Shown in pieces: positions 49,255 to 60,685 of a DNA stretch of 64,000 bases (the first letter of the stretch is position 1; each line of letters opens with the position of its first letter). Origin of the DNA: Apus apus (lineage: Eukaryota; Chordata; Aves; Apodiformes; Apodidae). The notes under the pieces were generated by a model, which saw nothing but the letters and a program-made list of their open reading frames with translations, was not told the DNA's origin and ran no database searches. The stretch lies in the NCBI RefSeq assembly GCF_020740795.1, contig NC_067285.1:90727152-90791151 (forward strand), written 5' to 3'. The translations under genes were made by a program, and so were the position numbers.

Positions 49255-49374
49255 GATAAAGCCTTGAGCAGCCTGGACTGATCTCATAGCTGATTGTGGT
49301 TTGAGCAGAAGGTTGGTCTAGAGGCATCCTTAACCCCCTTCCAAACAGAAGTATCCTGTGATCCTGTGATTCAG
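49255..49374 (+). mobile_element. CR1 3' end fragment, diverged
   Basis: Starts with the CCTTGAGCAGCCTGGACTGA phrase, typical of the CR1 3' UTR, and ends with a GATCCTGTGATTC tail. An insertion or rearrangement interrupts the middle. Confidence 0.7.
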
Positions 49375-50354
49375 TCTATTACAGTACAGGGAAAAGCAGT
49401 ACACACTGTTCAAAGATTTTTGAGGAGTGGGGGAAAATTCACAGTAAATTACAGTATCATTTATTTCTGTTTTTTCCCCTTACATTTTAGCTGAAAACAG
49501 TAACTGATACCTGTAAGCAAGGGGAAAATGGCCCAAAATATTTATTCTGTGCATAGTATCTTTGACTTTTGTGATCAACTCTTCATGCACTGTAAGATGC
49601 AAGTAGAGCAAAGCAACTTGAATGAACAAACTTATGCTAATGGTCCCTGACACGTACATAGGGGAGACTGCATGCAGCTCTTCTAAGAGGATGGCAAAGC
49701 ACACATCTTGTAGCCTACAGAAAAGAAGGCTAACAAAGGCAAGAGAAGTCCTATTTCTTAATTGCTCAGTAGCAAATGGTGGTTATAACTTCAGCCTGCC
49801 TTGGAGCAATGGCAATGTTCAATCCCTAGGTTACAGACAGTCAATTCTTTGCAACATATATAACCTTTTGACAGATTTATTTCTCTTAAATGTAGGAGGT
49901 GGCAGTATTTACTTTCTCTCTGTGTTTTAGTTGAATGTTAACCTTAAGGAAGAACTAGACCTACAATCACAGGTTGTTTTGGGCATCAGAAGATCTCCTA
50001 ACAAAAGTAAATATGACAAGCATGATGGTGTAGGAGCCAAAGCTGGCCTTTGACAATGCAGAGCTCCTGAAATGGAGTCAGAAATCATAAACTATTATTT
50101 AGAAAATACTTTTCCTATTCTTCTTCCAAAATCTAAACCCTGAGGCAGTCCAAGTCCCCATGTGCCCATTTGCATTTACCCTACAGTGAACTGAAGGTGT
50201 TTCAGATTACTATAAGTACCTCTGCTGGGTTGGAAATAAATCCTGCCAGAAGGAAGTCACAACAGGTCAGTTATACCATAGTAGTGTGCTCAACAGAGGT
50301 TGACTTAAATAGAAATGCAACATCCTGGAAGAGTTGCTAGTACCAATTGTGGAT
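49375..50354. other. Intergenic between CR1 fragments
   Basis: No gene, RNA or clear repeat recognised. Confidence 0.5.
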
Positions 50355-50647
50355 GTTGGTCTCCTTGCCCAAGGAACAAGCAACAGGACAAGAAAAAATG
50401 GCCTCAAGTTGTGCCAGGGGAAGTTTAGATTGGATATTAGGAAAAAAACTCTCACTGAAAGTGTTGTCAAGCATTGGAACAGGCTGCCCAGGGAAGTGGT
50501 AGAGTTACCATCCCTGGAGGTATTGCGAAGATGTGTAGATGTGCTGCTTAGTGATATGGTTTAGAGGTGGACTTGGCAGTGTTAGGTTAACTGTTGGATT
50601 CTATGATCTGAAAGGTCTTTTCTAACCAAAACTATTCTATGATTATA
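50355..50647 (+). mobile_element. CR1 LINE 3' end
   Basis: Plus-strand CR1 with CTCAAGTTGTGCCAGGGGAA, a TTAGATTGGATATTAGGAAA segment, GGAACAGGCTGCCCAGGGAA and a final CTATTCTATGATTAT tail. Only the 3' UTR remains. The plus-strand frame at 50334-50564 belongs to this repeat. Confidence 0.93.
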
Positions 50648-50792
50648 CGTCTACTTTTGCCTAAGGCCAGTTCTGACATAAGTCATAGTATAACTAAGGT
50701 GGTATCTGTCCATCTATGATAAGGATGTTTAAGGATGCCTTCATAATCAGCAGTGAGAAGAAGAAATTTAAGAGCATGAAAGTCTTGTGTAT

Positions 50793-51310
50793 TGTGGGTC
50801 AACCAAAGTAGGCAGCTACATTCTACACAGCTGCTTAGTCACTCCTCCCCAGCAGGATGTGGGAGAGAATTGGAAGGTTAAGAGTGAGAAAACCTGGGGG
50901 TTGAGATAAAGACAGTTTAATAAGCAAAGGGAAAAAAAAAATAAAACCCCAAACAAGTAGTGCAAAAAAACCCAATCATTCACACCCCACGAACCAATGC
51001 CCAGCCAGTCCCTGAGCTATGGCCCCTTAGAAATGCCCCCTCCCCAGCTTTTATTGCTGAGCATGCTATACAATATGGGATATCTCCTGGGTCAATTGGC
51101 ATCAGGTGTCCCTCCCAACTTCTTGTGCACCACCAGCCTACTGGTTGCAGGGACAGCATGAGAAACAGGTGGCCTTGATGCTGTGCAAGCACTGCTGAGC
51201 AATAGCTAAATATCGGTGTGTTACCAACACTGTTTCGGACACATCCAAAACACAGCCCCATGCCAGCTGCTATGGAGAAAATTAATTCCATCCCAGCCAG
51301 AACCAGTACA
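50793..51310 (-). mobile_element. Solo LTR of an endogenous retrovirus
   Basis: On the minus strand it opens TGTACTGGTTCTGGCTGGGA at 51310, the typical start of a bird ERV LTR family. It carries an AATAAA signal (51050-51055 in plus coordinates) and ends near 50793 after a CTTTGGTTGACCCACA segment, about 518 bp in all. No clear target duplication was found and no internal viral genes adjoin it. It is opposite in orientation to the LTR at 41306 and differs in length, so they represent separate insertions, perhaps of different subfamilies. Confidence 0.85.
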
Positions 51311-54300
51311 CTGTGTCATCAAACATAAAACATGAAAAACATATCTGATGCCACTGCAGGGACAGCAGGCAGCAGGGATCTGTGTAGGGCAGTACCATCT
51401 CCCTTCTCTTCTAGTAAATTGTCTGGAGTACAGCATTAATTTCTGCATGTGAGGGCTCAGCCTTTAATTAGAAGATCAGAGGGATCAAGAGGGCAAGAGC
51501 AAATGGCTGCTTTTATAGTGGGCCTGGGTCCATGAAAGCTTTGAGCAAGAAGAGAGGCATGTGTTTGTTTCTGAATTGCAGCCAGGTTAATTTAAACACT
51601 ACTGTGAGGAGTCTTGGTGACTGCAGCCCAGTGCTGTGATGCAATGCAAGTCCAGTTACTGCTCAGCAGCTGGCAGCAGCTCTCCGGGTCCATGGGCCAG
51701 CAGCTCTGGGCTAAAATGTCTCAAATGTCAAGGAATAAGATGGGGAAGTGAAATAAATTTAAAGCAGCTCAAAGCTGAGTTGGGAATGGGGGAAAAGCCC
51801 CAAATCTTTCTTTACTTAATGTAAAGGTTGGGAAAGTTATGTACTCATATCCCCTTCTTTACAAGGAGGGGGTGTTTTCCCTAGAAGATATAATGACTAA
51901 GGACTGCTGAGGTTGAGACATGATGAAAGATATGAACTCTAGGTCTCACCTGTGATGAAGCTCAGCTGGAGAGGGGTAAAGGGATCAGGCTTATGAGAGG
52001 GGCTGCTTTGCCAAGGACTGCCTTTGTGTGTATTGACTGTCAGCAATGACTCTGCAATTGCTCTGAATTACAGCCAAGTCCTCCAGCAGGTAAAAAACAA
52101 ACCTTACAGTATGCAAGGGATCTTCTTCAAGGCTGTAAGTGCAAGTGGTAAAAGTGCTAAAATGTATCTTTGAAGGCTTGGCTGGAGTCTCAGTTCTGAA
52201 GAGTGTGGCCATGAATTCAGATCTGTCTGGCAGGATGCTTAAGATTTTTCACCTTGTTCCTCTGCAAAATGGTGTCCACCATGTGGTGATGGTGTCTATC
52301 AGAGGCACAGCACTAGTATGCTTTGTTTCATGGTAGAAGTAGGATAAACAGAGAGTGACTCCTTTCTCTTCCCATGAAGAAAAGCAGAAGGAACATCATT
52401 GTTGAGAAGGGTGTCTTGTCTTAGTTTCCAATGAAATTATATGCTATCTATTTTTACTTGATATGAAAACTTGCAAGGCTTGTCTCAATGGATAAGGAAG
52501 ACAGTCTTTTGGCACCTGGACAATCTGCATGTGTTGTCTTTCCCTCAAATGTTTTCTTTGGTGATGTTAGCAAGCCACTCTTTTTCATCTATAGGCATAA
52601 GCCTATTAAAAGTAGTGATTCACTTGTACTTACAAGACAAGGCTTTGATTCCAAAATGTGTAAGAATGAGAGACTTAACCCCACATTAACAACCACTTTC
52701 CAGAAGCACATCTGGCAGAATATAACCCTTAGTTAAGTTTTAATTATGTCACAAAGCGTTTTGCACATGGTGACCACCCCCTGCATCGCTAATGCAAAGC
52801 AGTTGTGTTGTATGTGCTACTACTGGGGGAAACAGCAGTGCAGAGGCCCAACCATGCAGATTCTGCTGTTGTGTGGAAGGTCTTGGAATAGTCTTGGCTC
52901 AACTGCAAGCAATTAACATTAAAGACACACTGAAACATTCTCAGTTGGGAAACATCATCCTTTCCAGACTTGCCATTGCTCTGAGCCACTCTCAGAGCCT
53001 AATTTTATAGTCCTTCCTGTATGTCTTCAGAGGCTGGTCTCAGAGCATCAGCAGTTGTTGGAAAGGGAGATTTTTCTCCCTCTCTGCTCCAGGAATTTTT
53101 TGATGCTATTCAAGCAGGAGAGTATTTCCAAACCCCCACCTTTGGAGAAATGTTTAGACAGTGTTTGTCACTGATGGAGAAGCTGTTTTTCTAAAGATCA
53201 GTTTAACAAGCACTGTTTTCAAGTGTTTATCCAAAACACATGAGTATGAAGAACACTATCGCTTGGCCCGTGAGCTTTATTGTTTTCGTGGAGGTGTTTA
53301 GCTTGTGATTGTGCGTGCTGAAACAAATCCCTGCCTCAGTGGAGAAAAATATTTAGATGGTGAGGGGAACTAGACTATGGATCAGAAAAACAATGGGATT
53401 GTATCACATTCTGCAGCTGCAAATATAGATGCAAAACATGCTGCTCTTTCCAGTGTATGTTTATACACATAGGGCAAAATTCCCATTGAGTGCATTTGCA
53501 GCCTGGGCTTTTCTAGCTGTATTTAGGACATTAGACACCGGACTTTTTTCTCTCTTGTTTCAGAGACAAAGCACTGGCCTGCTTTTAGTAAACCTAGCAT
53601 TTCCATCTTTACCTTAGCTTTCTACACCTCTGAATTAATGTGTATTAGTGGATGTGTATTTTTATATATGCGTATTACAGCATTTGAGTGGGCTAGCCAT
53701 TCTGGCCTGAGATGAGTTTCCTAACTGCCTCACCATGAGCTGTACTGCTGCACCACCTCAGCTGCCTGTTGGGAAGCAGACCTAGCAGCAAAGCACTTCC
53801 AGGAAACGCTCTAAGGTATGAGAGCACCAAGGCAAAAATACAGCAGCTGTGGGCGGTAGAGAAGTATTTGCATAAAACATCTAAGCTCTGCTTTATTTTG
53901 TACTGTTTGAACAAGTGCCTTCTCAAAATAGGGGAAAATTGTAGACCCAAAGGCAAGTGGTATTGAAAAATCTGTTTAATTTTCCTATTTCTCAGGTGTA
54001 GAAAAATACTGCTGCTATAGGATCTAGAAACTCTGAATTAATAACAGCTTTTTCTTACAAACAGCAGCTTTCCCTTGTCCTATCACCCAGCTAAAAGGAA
54101 GTCCAAAACAGACTGTTCTTCTGCATTGGTCAGTTGGTATTTTCTCGTCTTTCAAATACTGGGACTATTTCCAAGCTAACACAGTCACTCTGCTCGCCTG
54201 TCTCAGAACTTGCCTGTAATAGTGAAAAAACATGGAGCTGCCCCTGTCTGGATGAGTGGGTGGGCTGAGTAAGAGCATCATGTAGTCAGGGAGTTCATAT

Positions 54301-55270
54301 GCCCAGAGGCCAGGCCACCTTTCCTTCACCTTATCCATACAAAATCCCAATACACCGCTGTGTATTGGCAAGGAAAAGCGAGATCAGGAAATTATATCTA
54401 GTCAGGTGCCTAAGAAATAATTTCTAACTTATTTTACAACTACTCCTGGACACAAGGTTTTGCATGTCTGAAGAGCTAGAAGGAAACTTCAAAATTATCA
54501 TTCTGCCTTGCCTGACATGTTAAGAAATCAGCAAACTCCTGGCCTGCAAATTGCTCCAGATTGAACTTGTACCTATCCAGCCTTTGTTAGTGTAGTGGTA
54601 ACATGCCTGAGATAGGTAATGTAGTGAACGGGAGAGGGCTCCATGAGCATAAGAAGAGCCTTTGATTTAGTTCTTGGCTTAGTTAAACTACTGGAGTAAT
54701 CTTATCTGAGACTGATGTCTTGTGGTCTTTGCTTATCTATAAATAACACAGGGGAGTTCCTCCATGACAGAATTAGTCTTGCACTCTGTGCTTGTCCGAA
54801 GAGCATGAATGAGACAGGAATTCAAGATAACAAGAGTAACGCATACTTTCACACAGGTCCTGGGAAGAAATACATCCAGGGGACTGAAGCATGTTCAATC
54901 CCGTAATGAAAAACTATATGCAACAAGTTTAATTCTTGTATCTCCTACCTGTGTGCATAATGTGTGTGTTTTCCATTCTTTCTGGAAAACTACTTGAGAT
55001 AGTATTTTAAGATGGAGACTTAATGTCGCAGTGAGTTGCGTGAATATGTTGAAGAAACAGTTCCACAGAAAATTACCATTCTGCTATAATTGAACGTTCC
55101 TAATTATATTTCTATGTTAAGCTTGGGTTTAGAATCAATATATTAAGAAAAAAAAGGTTACTTGATGGTGTAGGTTCCTCTGAAATACCAAAGTACAGTT
55201 GCACCACTAGATGGTAGCCTTGCTTATTTCATAGTCACCTCTGTCGCCTCTTTCCTGCTTTTCTCTGCAG
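51311..55270. other. Intergenic between solo LTR and candidate exon
   Basis: AT-rich sequence without a recognisable gene. Open frames are short and unsupported. A tRNA-like A-box word at 54588 has no matching B box and is not called. Confidence 0.55.
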
Positions 55271-55600
55271 CAAGAAACAAGTTTCTCAAGAGATGGGATC
55301 ATTGCATACTCTAACTATCCCCCTACATGGACTAACCCTTAAGTAAAATGCTGGTATACAGAAGAAAGCAGGGGGAGAAATTATCAGCTTCTGCGAGAGC
55401 ACTGCGGGGCACAGCCCGTGCCGCGGCAGGGCCTGCAGACCCGTGCTGTACTGAGGACGGTCGGGTGCAGAGGGTTACTTGCCATGGAGACTCCTGCGGG
55501 CAGTCATTCCTTGTTGCAAAGTCGGGTGAACTTTGACCAAAACAAAGTTGCAGTCATAGTTCAAACACAGGAACAGCAAGATGATGATGAAATTATTTTG
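55271..55600 (+). CDS. Candidate first coding exon, product unknown
   Basis: I do not recognise this product. A strong acceptor (pyrimidine-rich TTTCTCTGCAG) ends at 55270, a cluster of about ten CpGs lies at 55390-55500 in an otherwise CpG-poor region, and an ATG at 55484 sits in a good Kozak context (GCCATGG). From it, 39 codons run open to a GTATGAG donor at 55601, in phase 0. The peptide starts METPAGSHSL and ends with the acidic DDDEIIL. The part before 55484 has an in-frame stop at 55340 in the frame set by the acceptor, so it could be 5' UTR or the end of another frame. It might be an upstream exon of APBB2, a lineage-specific gene, or chance. No continuing exon was found. Confidence 0.35.
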
Positions 55601-57600
55601 GTATGAGCCGATAATATAGAAAGGCTTCTTTTTTCCCTGTTATAAATGCTGTTTCACAGGATGTTTGTGTCTCATGTACACAGGCAGTTAAGTGCTCTGC
55701 AGCAATTCTTGAAGGCCACGAATGCAGGAATTATTAATTGTACTTGGAAAGTTAACACATTAGATCACTCTAAACCAAGAGATCTGTATTTGATGAGACT
55801 CTCTAAGCCTAGGTAAGCAGTACATCCACATGGAAGTGGTCCTGAGAAGTCTGAACGTATTGAGCAACTGTCCATCTAGGATGTATATGAAATTTCTTAT
55901 TTAGTTTCCCCACCACTTCATTTTTATGACTCCACTTACTACACTGCAATCCAAAGTGCATTATATAGACTATGTAACCAAGCGTTAGTCATAATTTTAA
56001 CCACATGGCAAAAACCACAATGCAGTGCTTTGTCATCGGAGGAATGTGAATTTATGAGTATCTTGCCTGGCCATTTCTGTTAGGGAAGTATATTAATAGG
56101 CTATTCACTAATAATATCAGGTAACCTGATTGCTGTGTTGCATCTCTCCAATAGATAAAAGTGCAAATTCCAGGGAGAGTTCTGGTCCAATATGCCTTCA
56201 AAGCATAAAAGCTTTCCTTCCTGTTGGGTGATGTGCTATGTTTAAGAGGGAAGCACTCTGGTTTACAAATGCTGGAATTTGATGAATCACCTTTGGATGT
56301 CTCAGGAGGTTGTCAGTCCTTCCAGAACCAATTGTGATATCACAATTCCATTACAGATCATCAAAATATTACAGATCATCCTTTGGCGGTGTCACAAGCT
56401 GATACTGGGGGGCTACCGGAAAAGAACAGTTTCCCACAGGAGGCTTTTCTTGGAGCTTCATCATAGTTCTGCATCTAAAAATATAAACTAAAACGTGAGT
56501 TTTAGCTTATTAAAGTGTTGTTCTTTTAAAACAAATTAGAATATTAAATCACATCAGATTTTAAGACAAATGGAAAAATCCGGGTACTATTACAAACAAG
56601 AAAAATACATGTAAGTTATTAGGTATTGAAGTATAATTTCCGATATTTCTAATGAAGGATTATCTATTCCTATTCATCTTAATGATTTAATTGTACTCAG
56701 TTCATGAGCATTCTGCTGTTATCAGGAGCATAGTTGCAAAGCCAGGGAACAAAATACCAGAATACTAGAATGCATAGGAAAAATCATCCCTTCTAGATAC
56801 ATAATTTGCCATTATAAACGGCGCAATGAAGCTTAAGTATACTTGGGCACTTAAGTAGGATTGATAAATGTGTTTTTGTTTAAGAGGAGACTGCCCATTG
56901 CACAGTTGTAATAGTCTTTGCCCTCCTCGTGTCTTTGGTCACTCGGATGCAGCACTGTATTTTACTGTTGATTGTTTCTCATCTGTTGTACCACAGACCT
57001 TCTAAGATTGTCAGGAGGTGTAGGAGTAAAAGGTCTGTTAGCAGTTACATGCTTTCCAACGAGCTACCATCCCATTTTGAATTTTTAGCTTTAGCAATGA
57101 GCAGTTTCTTCTTCTGTAATCTCAAAATACCACCTTTACAGAACAGACAAAATCTCACATATTTGTAAAGCTTTAAACAGAAGGATCTTCCAATGGGTGT
57201 GTTCTTTCAAGCTTCACTACTATCTACTATCACTGTCTGCTATGTTGCTGTGATTCTCCACATGTTCACCTAAAGACATGCCTTGGGATTCACTCAACCT
57301 TACACTATCATACTGCAAGCATGAGGTTTCCAGAGCTAGTCCCTTTACTCACTTGTTTTCCACACTTGATAACACCCCATTTCTTTCTGTCCACGCTCGT
57401 TACGTAACTTTTGAGACCCACCAGAACAGCTGCTTGGAGTGCTATGCTGGAACCCAGCACCCTTCACTGGTCCCTCACTAGAGCAGTTGCTGATGTTCAT
57501 CAGCTGTGTCACTGCCTAACCCACCTCCATGTTCCTACTGGAGTCCCTATCCAGTGTAAAAAATAACCCATCCTTCTAGGCAGGCTTCCAAACTTAGATG
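55601..57600. other. Sequence between candidate exon and APBB2 island
   Basis: No clear exon. It contains an 18-bp perfect palindrome at 56330-56347 and a nearby direct repeat. AT-rich. Confidence 0.5.
56330..56380. repeat. 18-bp palindrome followed by a direct repeat
   Basis: AATTGTGATATCACAATT (56330-56347) is perfectly self-complementary. It is followed by ATTACAGATCATC at 56350 and again at 56368, identical over 13 bases with an 18-bp period. Confidence 0.9.
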
Positions 57601-57789
57601 GCTCTCCGGCCGCCGTCAGTGCCGGAGGAGTCCTGGAACCCCGCAGTCAGCACGCTGGGAGCCTGCTACTGCCTCACCTCCATCAAGGTCTCACTACATC
57701 TGCCAACACGACCCTGCCTCTTCTTCTTTCCTCTTCAGGAGAAAGAGAGTATTTTCCATTTTCCCCCTACCCCTTCAGGACACCTGCTC
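57601..57789 (+). other. CpG-bearing open segment with a strong splice acceptor
   Basis: The first 90 bases form an open frame from an ATG that follows AACTTAG, with several CpGs, and end at a weak donor-like AAG|GTCTCA. A long pyrimidine tract then leads to a good acceptor (TTCCTCTTCAG) at 57738. Together they suggest an upstream exon or exons of a plus-strand transcript, but the peptide (starting MALRPPSVPE) is not recognised. Confidence 0.25.
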
Positions 57790-58425
57790 TGGAAGCTACC
57801 GACGAGCTGCTGACTAGAACCCCCGCGCTTCGCCGCCCGGGCTCACGGCCCGCCGGCGGGCACGCAACATGGCGCCGCGCCTCTCCCCGCCCTCCCGGAC
57901 CCTGCGGGCCGCGGCTCTGGGCGGCGGCCGGGGCGGAGGGAGAGGAGGGGCGGCCGGCGGCCGGAATCGTTTCCTGGGTAAGCGCAGCGGGCTGGGAAGC
58001 GTTTCCGGAAGGCTGGCCGCATCCCGCAGCGAGCTACGGGCGCCGCCGGGGCGGGCGGCGCGGCGGGCAGGTGCGCTCCGCGGCCGGGCCGGGAGGGAGG
58101 GAGGGAAGAAAGGAGGGAGGGAGGGAAGAGCAGCGCGACCCGCGGGGAGGCTCCCGGTGCTCGGCAGCCAGCCCGGCCGCCGTTCCGGCCGGCCTCCCCG
58201 CTGCCGTGGGAGAGTCTGGCTGCCCTTGCCCGGGGCGGCTCCGGTGCATCTCGGCCTTGCGCACGGGGCGCCGGCCTGCGGCTGCCGGGGGTCCCGCCGC
58301 CCCGCTGCGCCGTGCGGGAGGGCTGCGGTGCTGCCGCAGCGAGCCGGCCGAGCCGCGGTGCGAGCGTGGGCTGGCCGCCCGCGGGCGGGGAGCGGGGACG
58401 GCGGGGGTGGGGGTGTGAGGTAAAA
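57790..58425 (+). promoter_or_regulatory. APBB2: CpG island, putative APBB2 promoter and non-coding exon 1
   Basis: A very GC- and CpG-rich block of about 0.64 kb. In human 4p13 the gene on this side of UCHL1 is APBB2, transcribed away from UCHL1, which here means the plus strand. APBB2 (FE65-like 1) is a WW/PTB-domain adaptor that binds the amyloid precursor protein, and its first exon is generally non-coding, consistent with no recognisable protein here. Possible plus-strand donors are CCTGG|GTAAGC at 57978, GCAG|GTGCGC at 58070 and GTGAG|GTAAAA at about 58419. The assignment is by synteny and island position only. Long frames on either strand are GC-bias artefacts. Confidence 0.55.
58091..58128. 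repeat. (GGGA)n purine repeat in CpG island
   Basis: Two runs of GGGA units with a short AGAAA interruption. The repeated G triplets on the plus strand could form a G-quadruplex just downstream of the putative APBB2 start. Confidence 0.88.
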
Positions 58426-60319
58426 AGGCTTGAGAAGTGGCCGAAGTGCCTCTGGAAGTAGCTTTTTCTGCTTGGTTGCTTGGTTGGGGTCTTTTTCGTG
58501 GTTTGTTGGAGTGGGCTCTGCGAGCTCAGCTCTGTGGTTAAATGGTACTCGAAGATCGCACGCAGGGTTGCGAATGGGAGTGTGCAAAAATACGGTACTC
58601 GGAACAAAACGAGGACCCCATTTAGTGCCACTTGAAGTTCTCAGGAATTAGCTTGGGTCCCACGACAGCAACAAAGCTACTTTTCGTTGAGGCTAGAGAG
58701 AAAATTAATTCAGACAGATAAAATGGAAAGTGTAATGGTTTGTATTTATGCTTCATTGCTTTGCGTGCTTGTCTGCAGTGTTTTATAATGCTGGACTTCT
58801 GCTTGCTGTGGAGGGTAAGTGCAGGCCTGTTCTTTAAGCACAAAATAACTAAAACCAGTAAAATAAATCTGCACTGGTGATGGACTGGTAGGCTTTGTGC
58901 ACCATGGATGCTGTTGTTAGCCATATAGGATAATGGCATCTGCAGTAAGTTGTGCAGGATAACAGCATCTGCAGCAGGTTCCAGTGTTTCACTTCAGAGC
59001 TGCTGTATTGCCCCAGAAGCAGAGGTAGGGGTTGGTGCTGAGCTGCTGCAGGCTGGCTGTGTCCCTCGGCTCGCCAGCGTTTCTCCAGTTTGTTTTAGAT
59101 CTCACCTGCCCTCCTGCCATCTTTTGCTCTAGTGCTTTCTCAAAGCTTGAATGAGTTGTCTGTCTGGTGTTTAAAACTATTTTCTGTTTGCATAATTGTG
59201 TTTGGTTAAAATAAGTGCAAATGTCCTAGTATTTAAAGGGAGAGACATCCTCTTACATTGACCTTGGGACAAAATCTTGGCTGATCAACTGGAACAGGCA
59301 TGTTGACTGTGGGTATTTTTGTTCTTCCTTTACAGTGGTGAGTGTTTGATGGAAAACCTTTTGGCTTATATTTTTTGTTTTCTTTTGGCCAGTTAAGGGT
59401 GATCGAGGTTTGAAAGGGTTCTTTGGGAGGAAGAACAGTTTTATCCTGTGTTATTAAGAATACATTACTTGATTGTAACAAGGAGGAAGATTCTTGGCTC
59501 TGAAATGGTGTGAGTGAATCTGCCCTTCTTGGTGAAGGAGATATCTAAGCCGTAGATCACAACAGTATGGGAATAATAATTTCCTAGGAGAGGGGATACG
59601 TGCTTTCAAAACCTGGATTGTTTCTTTTGTTTTTCAGTTCTACAGCTAAGTTTGGAACAGTGACAAAAATGGTCTTTTTTTGTGGGGCATTGGGTGGACT
59701 CTGCTGTGCCCTCTGTCAGGAGGGACCATGACTTGCTTAGGAGATGCCTGAGAAGCCTGGGGAGGGCTGCTGCAGGGTTTGAACTGAAGAGAGCGGTGAC
59801 TTTAGGAGCTAGTTAGGGAAGAATTTGAGTACTTGAGATTGCCTACTTAAGGATTATTTTTTTTTTAGCAGAGGCTGTGAAAAACTAAAATGAATCCTCC
59901 TATTTGGTAGGTAGTCAATTGATTTCATCTGTCAGATGGCATATCTATGCACTTTGGAAGCTCTGATCTAGGATGTGCAATCACACTTGAACAAATAATC
60001 CATGTTGAAAATGAAATATACCATATTTACATCCTTTGCTAGTGGAGGATCAGGTCTTGCTTCTGTTCCCTGCTGTGAGCAGGGAGATTCTCTGCTGGGA
60101 GCAACGTAGCAGGAGATGTGCTGGGTGCATTAGCTTGTAACTGATGAAGCTGCTGCTGTCCTACTGCTGTGGAGAAAGTAAAGGCGATGGTGGAGCGTGT
60201 TAGGCCAGGGCACTGGCAGGAGGGGTGGTCGGATAGGTGAGAGCTTCTGGGGGCTGCCCAGCACAGGTCCTCTCACCCATGCTGTTGTTGGGACAGTTGC
60301 AGAGAGGGGCTGGGGGAAA
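58426..60319 (+). other. APBB2: Putative APBB2 intron 1, left part
   Basis: T-rich sequence following the CpG island. No coding exon or clear repeat was found. Assignment to APBB2 depends on the island call. Confidence 0.4.
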
Positions 60320-60685
60320 GAGAAGCCAATTTTTCTGGAGGAGGCAAGGAAAGCCTGGCTTGTTTAGCCTAGCAAATGAGGCCTGAGAACGGATATGATT
60401 GCAATCTGCAAATCCAGCAGGGATATAAACACTAGAAAGGGAGAGGAGCTTTTTAAGCTAAAGAACAATGTTGGCATGAGAACAAATGGTTATAAACTAG
60501 CATGAATAAACTTAAGCTGGAATTTAGACAGTTTGTTCCCTAAACGGAGTGAAGTTCTAGAACAACCTTCAAATGGGAGAAGTGGGAGGAAGCCCCCTAA
60601 CTGGCTCCTGAGAATATATTGAGGAAGTTTATATCATGTGCTTGGCTGTGACAGTAGGAGACAAGGCTTGGTGACTCAGGAAAAG
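60320..60685 (+). mobile_element. Ancient CR1 LINE fragment
   Basis: A diverged plus-strand copy of an old CR1 family. Phrases in order are GTTTAGCCTAGCAAATGAGG, GAGGAGCTTTTTAAGCTAAA with GAACAATGTTGGCA, AACAAATGGTTATAAACTAG, GAGTGAAGTTCTAGAACAAC and CCCTAACTGGCT. These correspond to the end of ORF2 and the 3' UTR of a CR1 lineage shared with other reptiles. Its divergence indicates an older insertion than the copies at 5481, 10712 and 50355. Confidence 0.8.

Noticed and set aside
54588..54603. tRNA A-box-like word TAGTGTAGTGGTAACA
   Set aside because: No B box (GGTTCGANTCC-like) or acceptor-stem pairing at the expected distance, so no tRNA or tRNA-derived SINE can be claimed.
57814..58631. 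Two overlapping frames of about 260 codons on the minus strand of the right-hand island
   Set aside because: Low-complexity Pro/Arg/Ala composition and overlapping frames on both strands; no splice or homology support.
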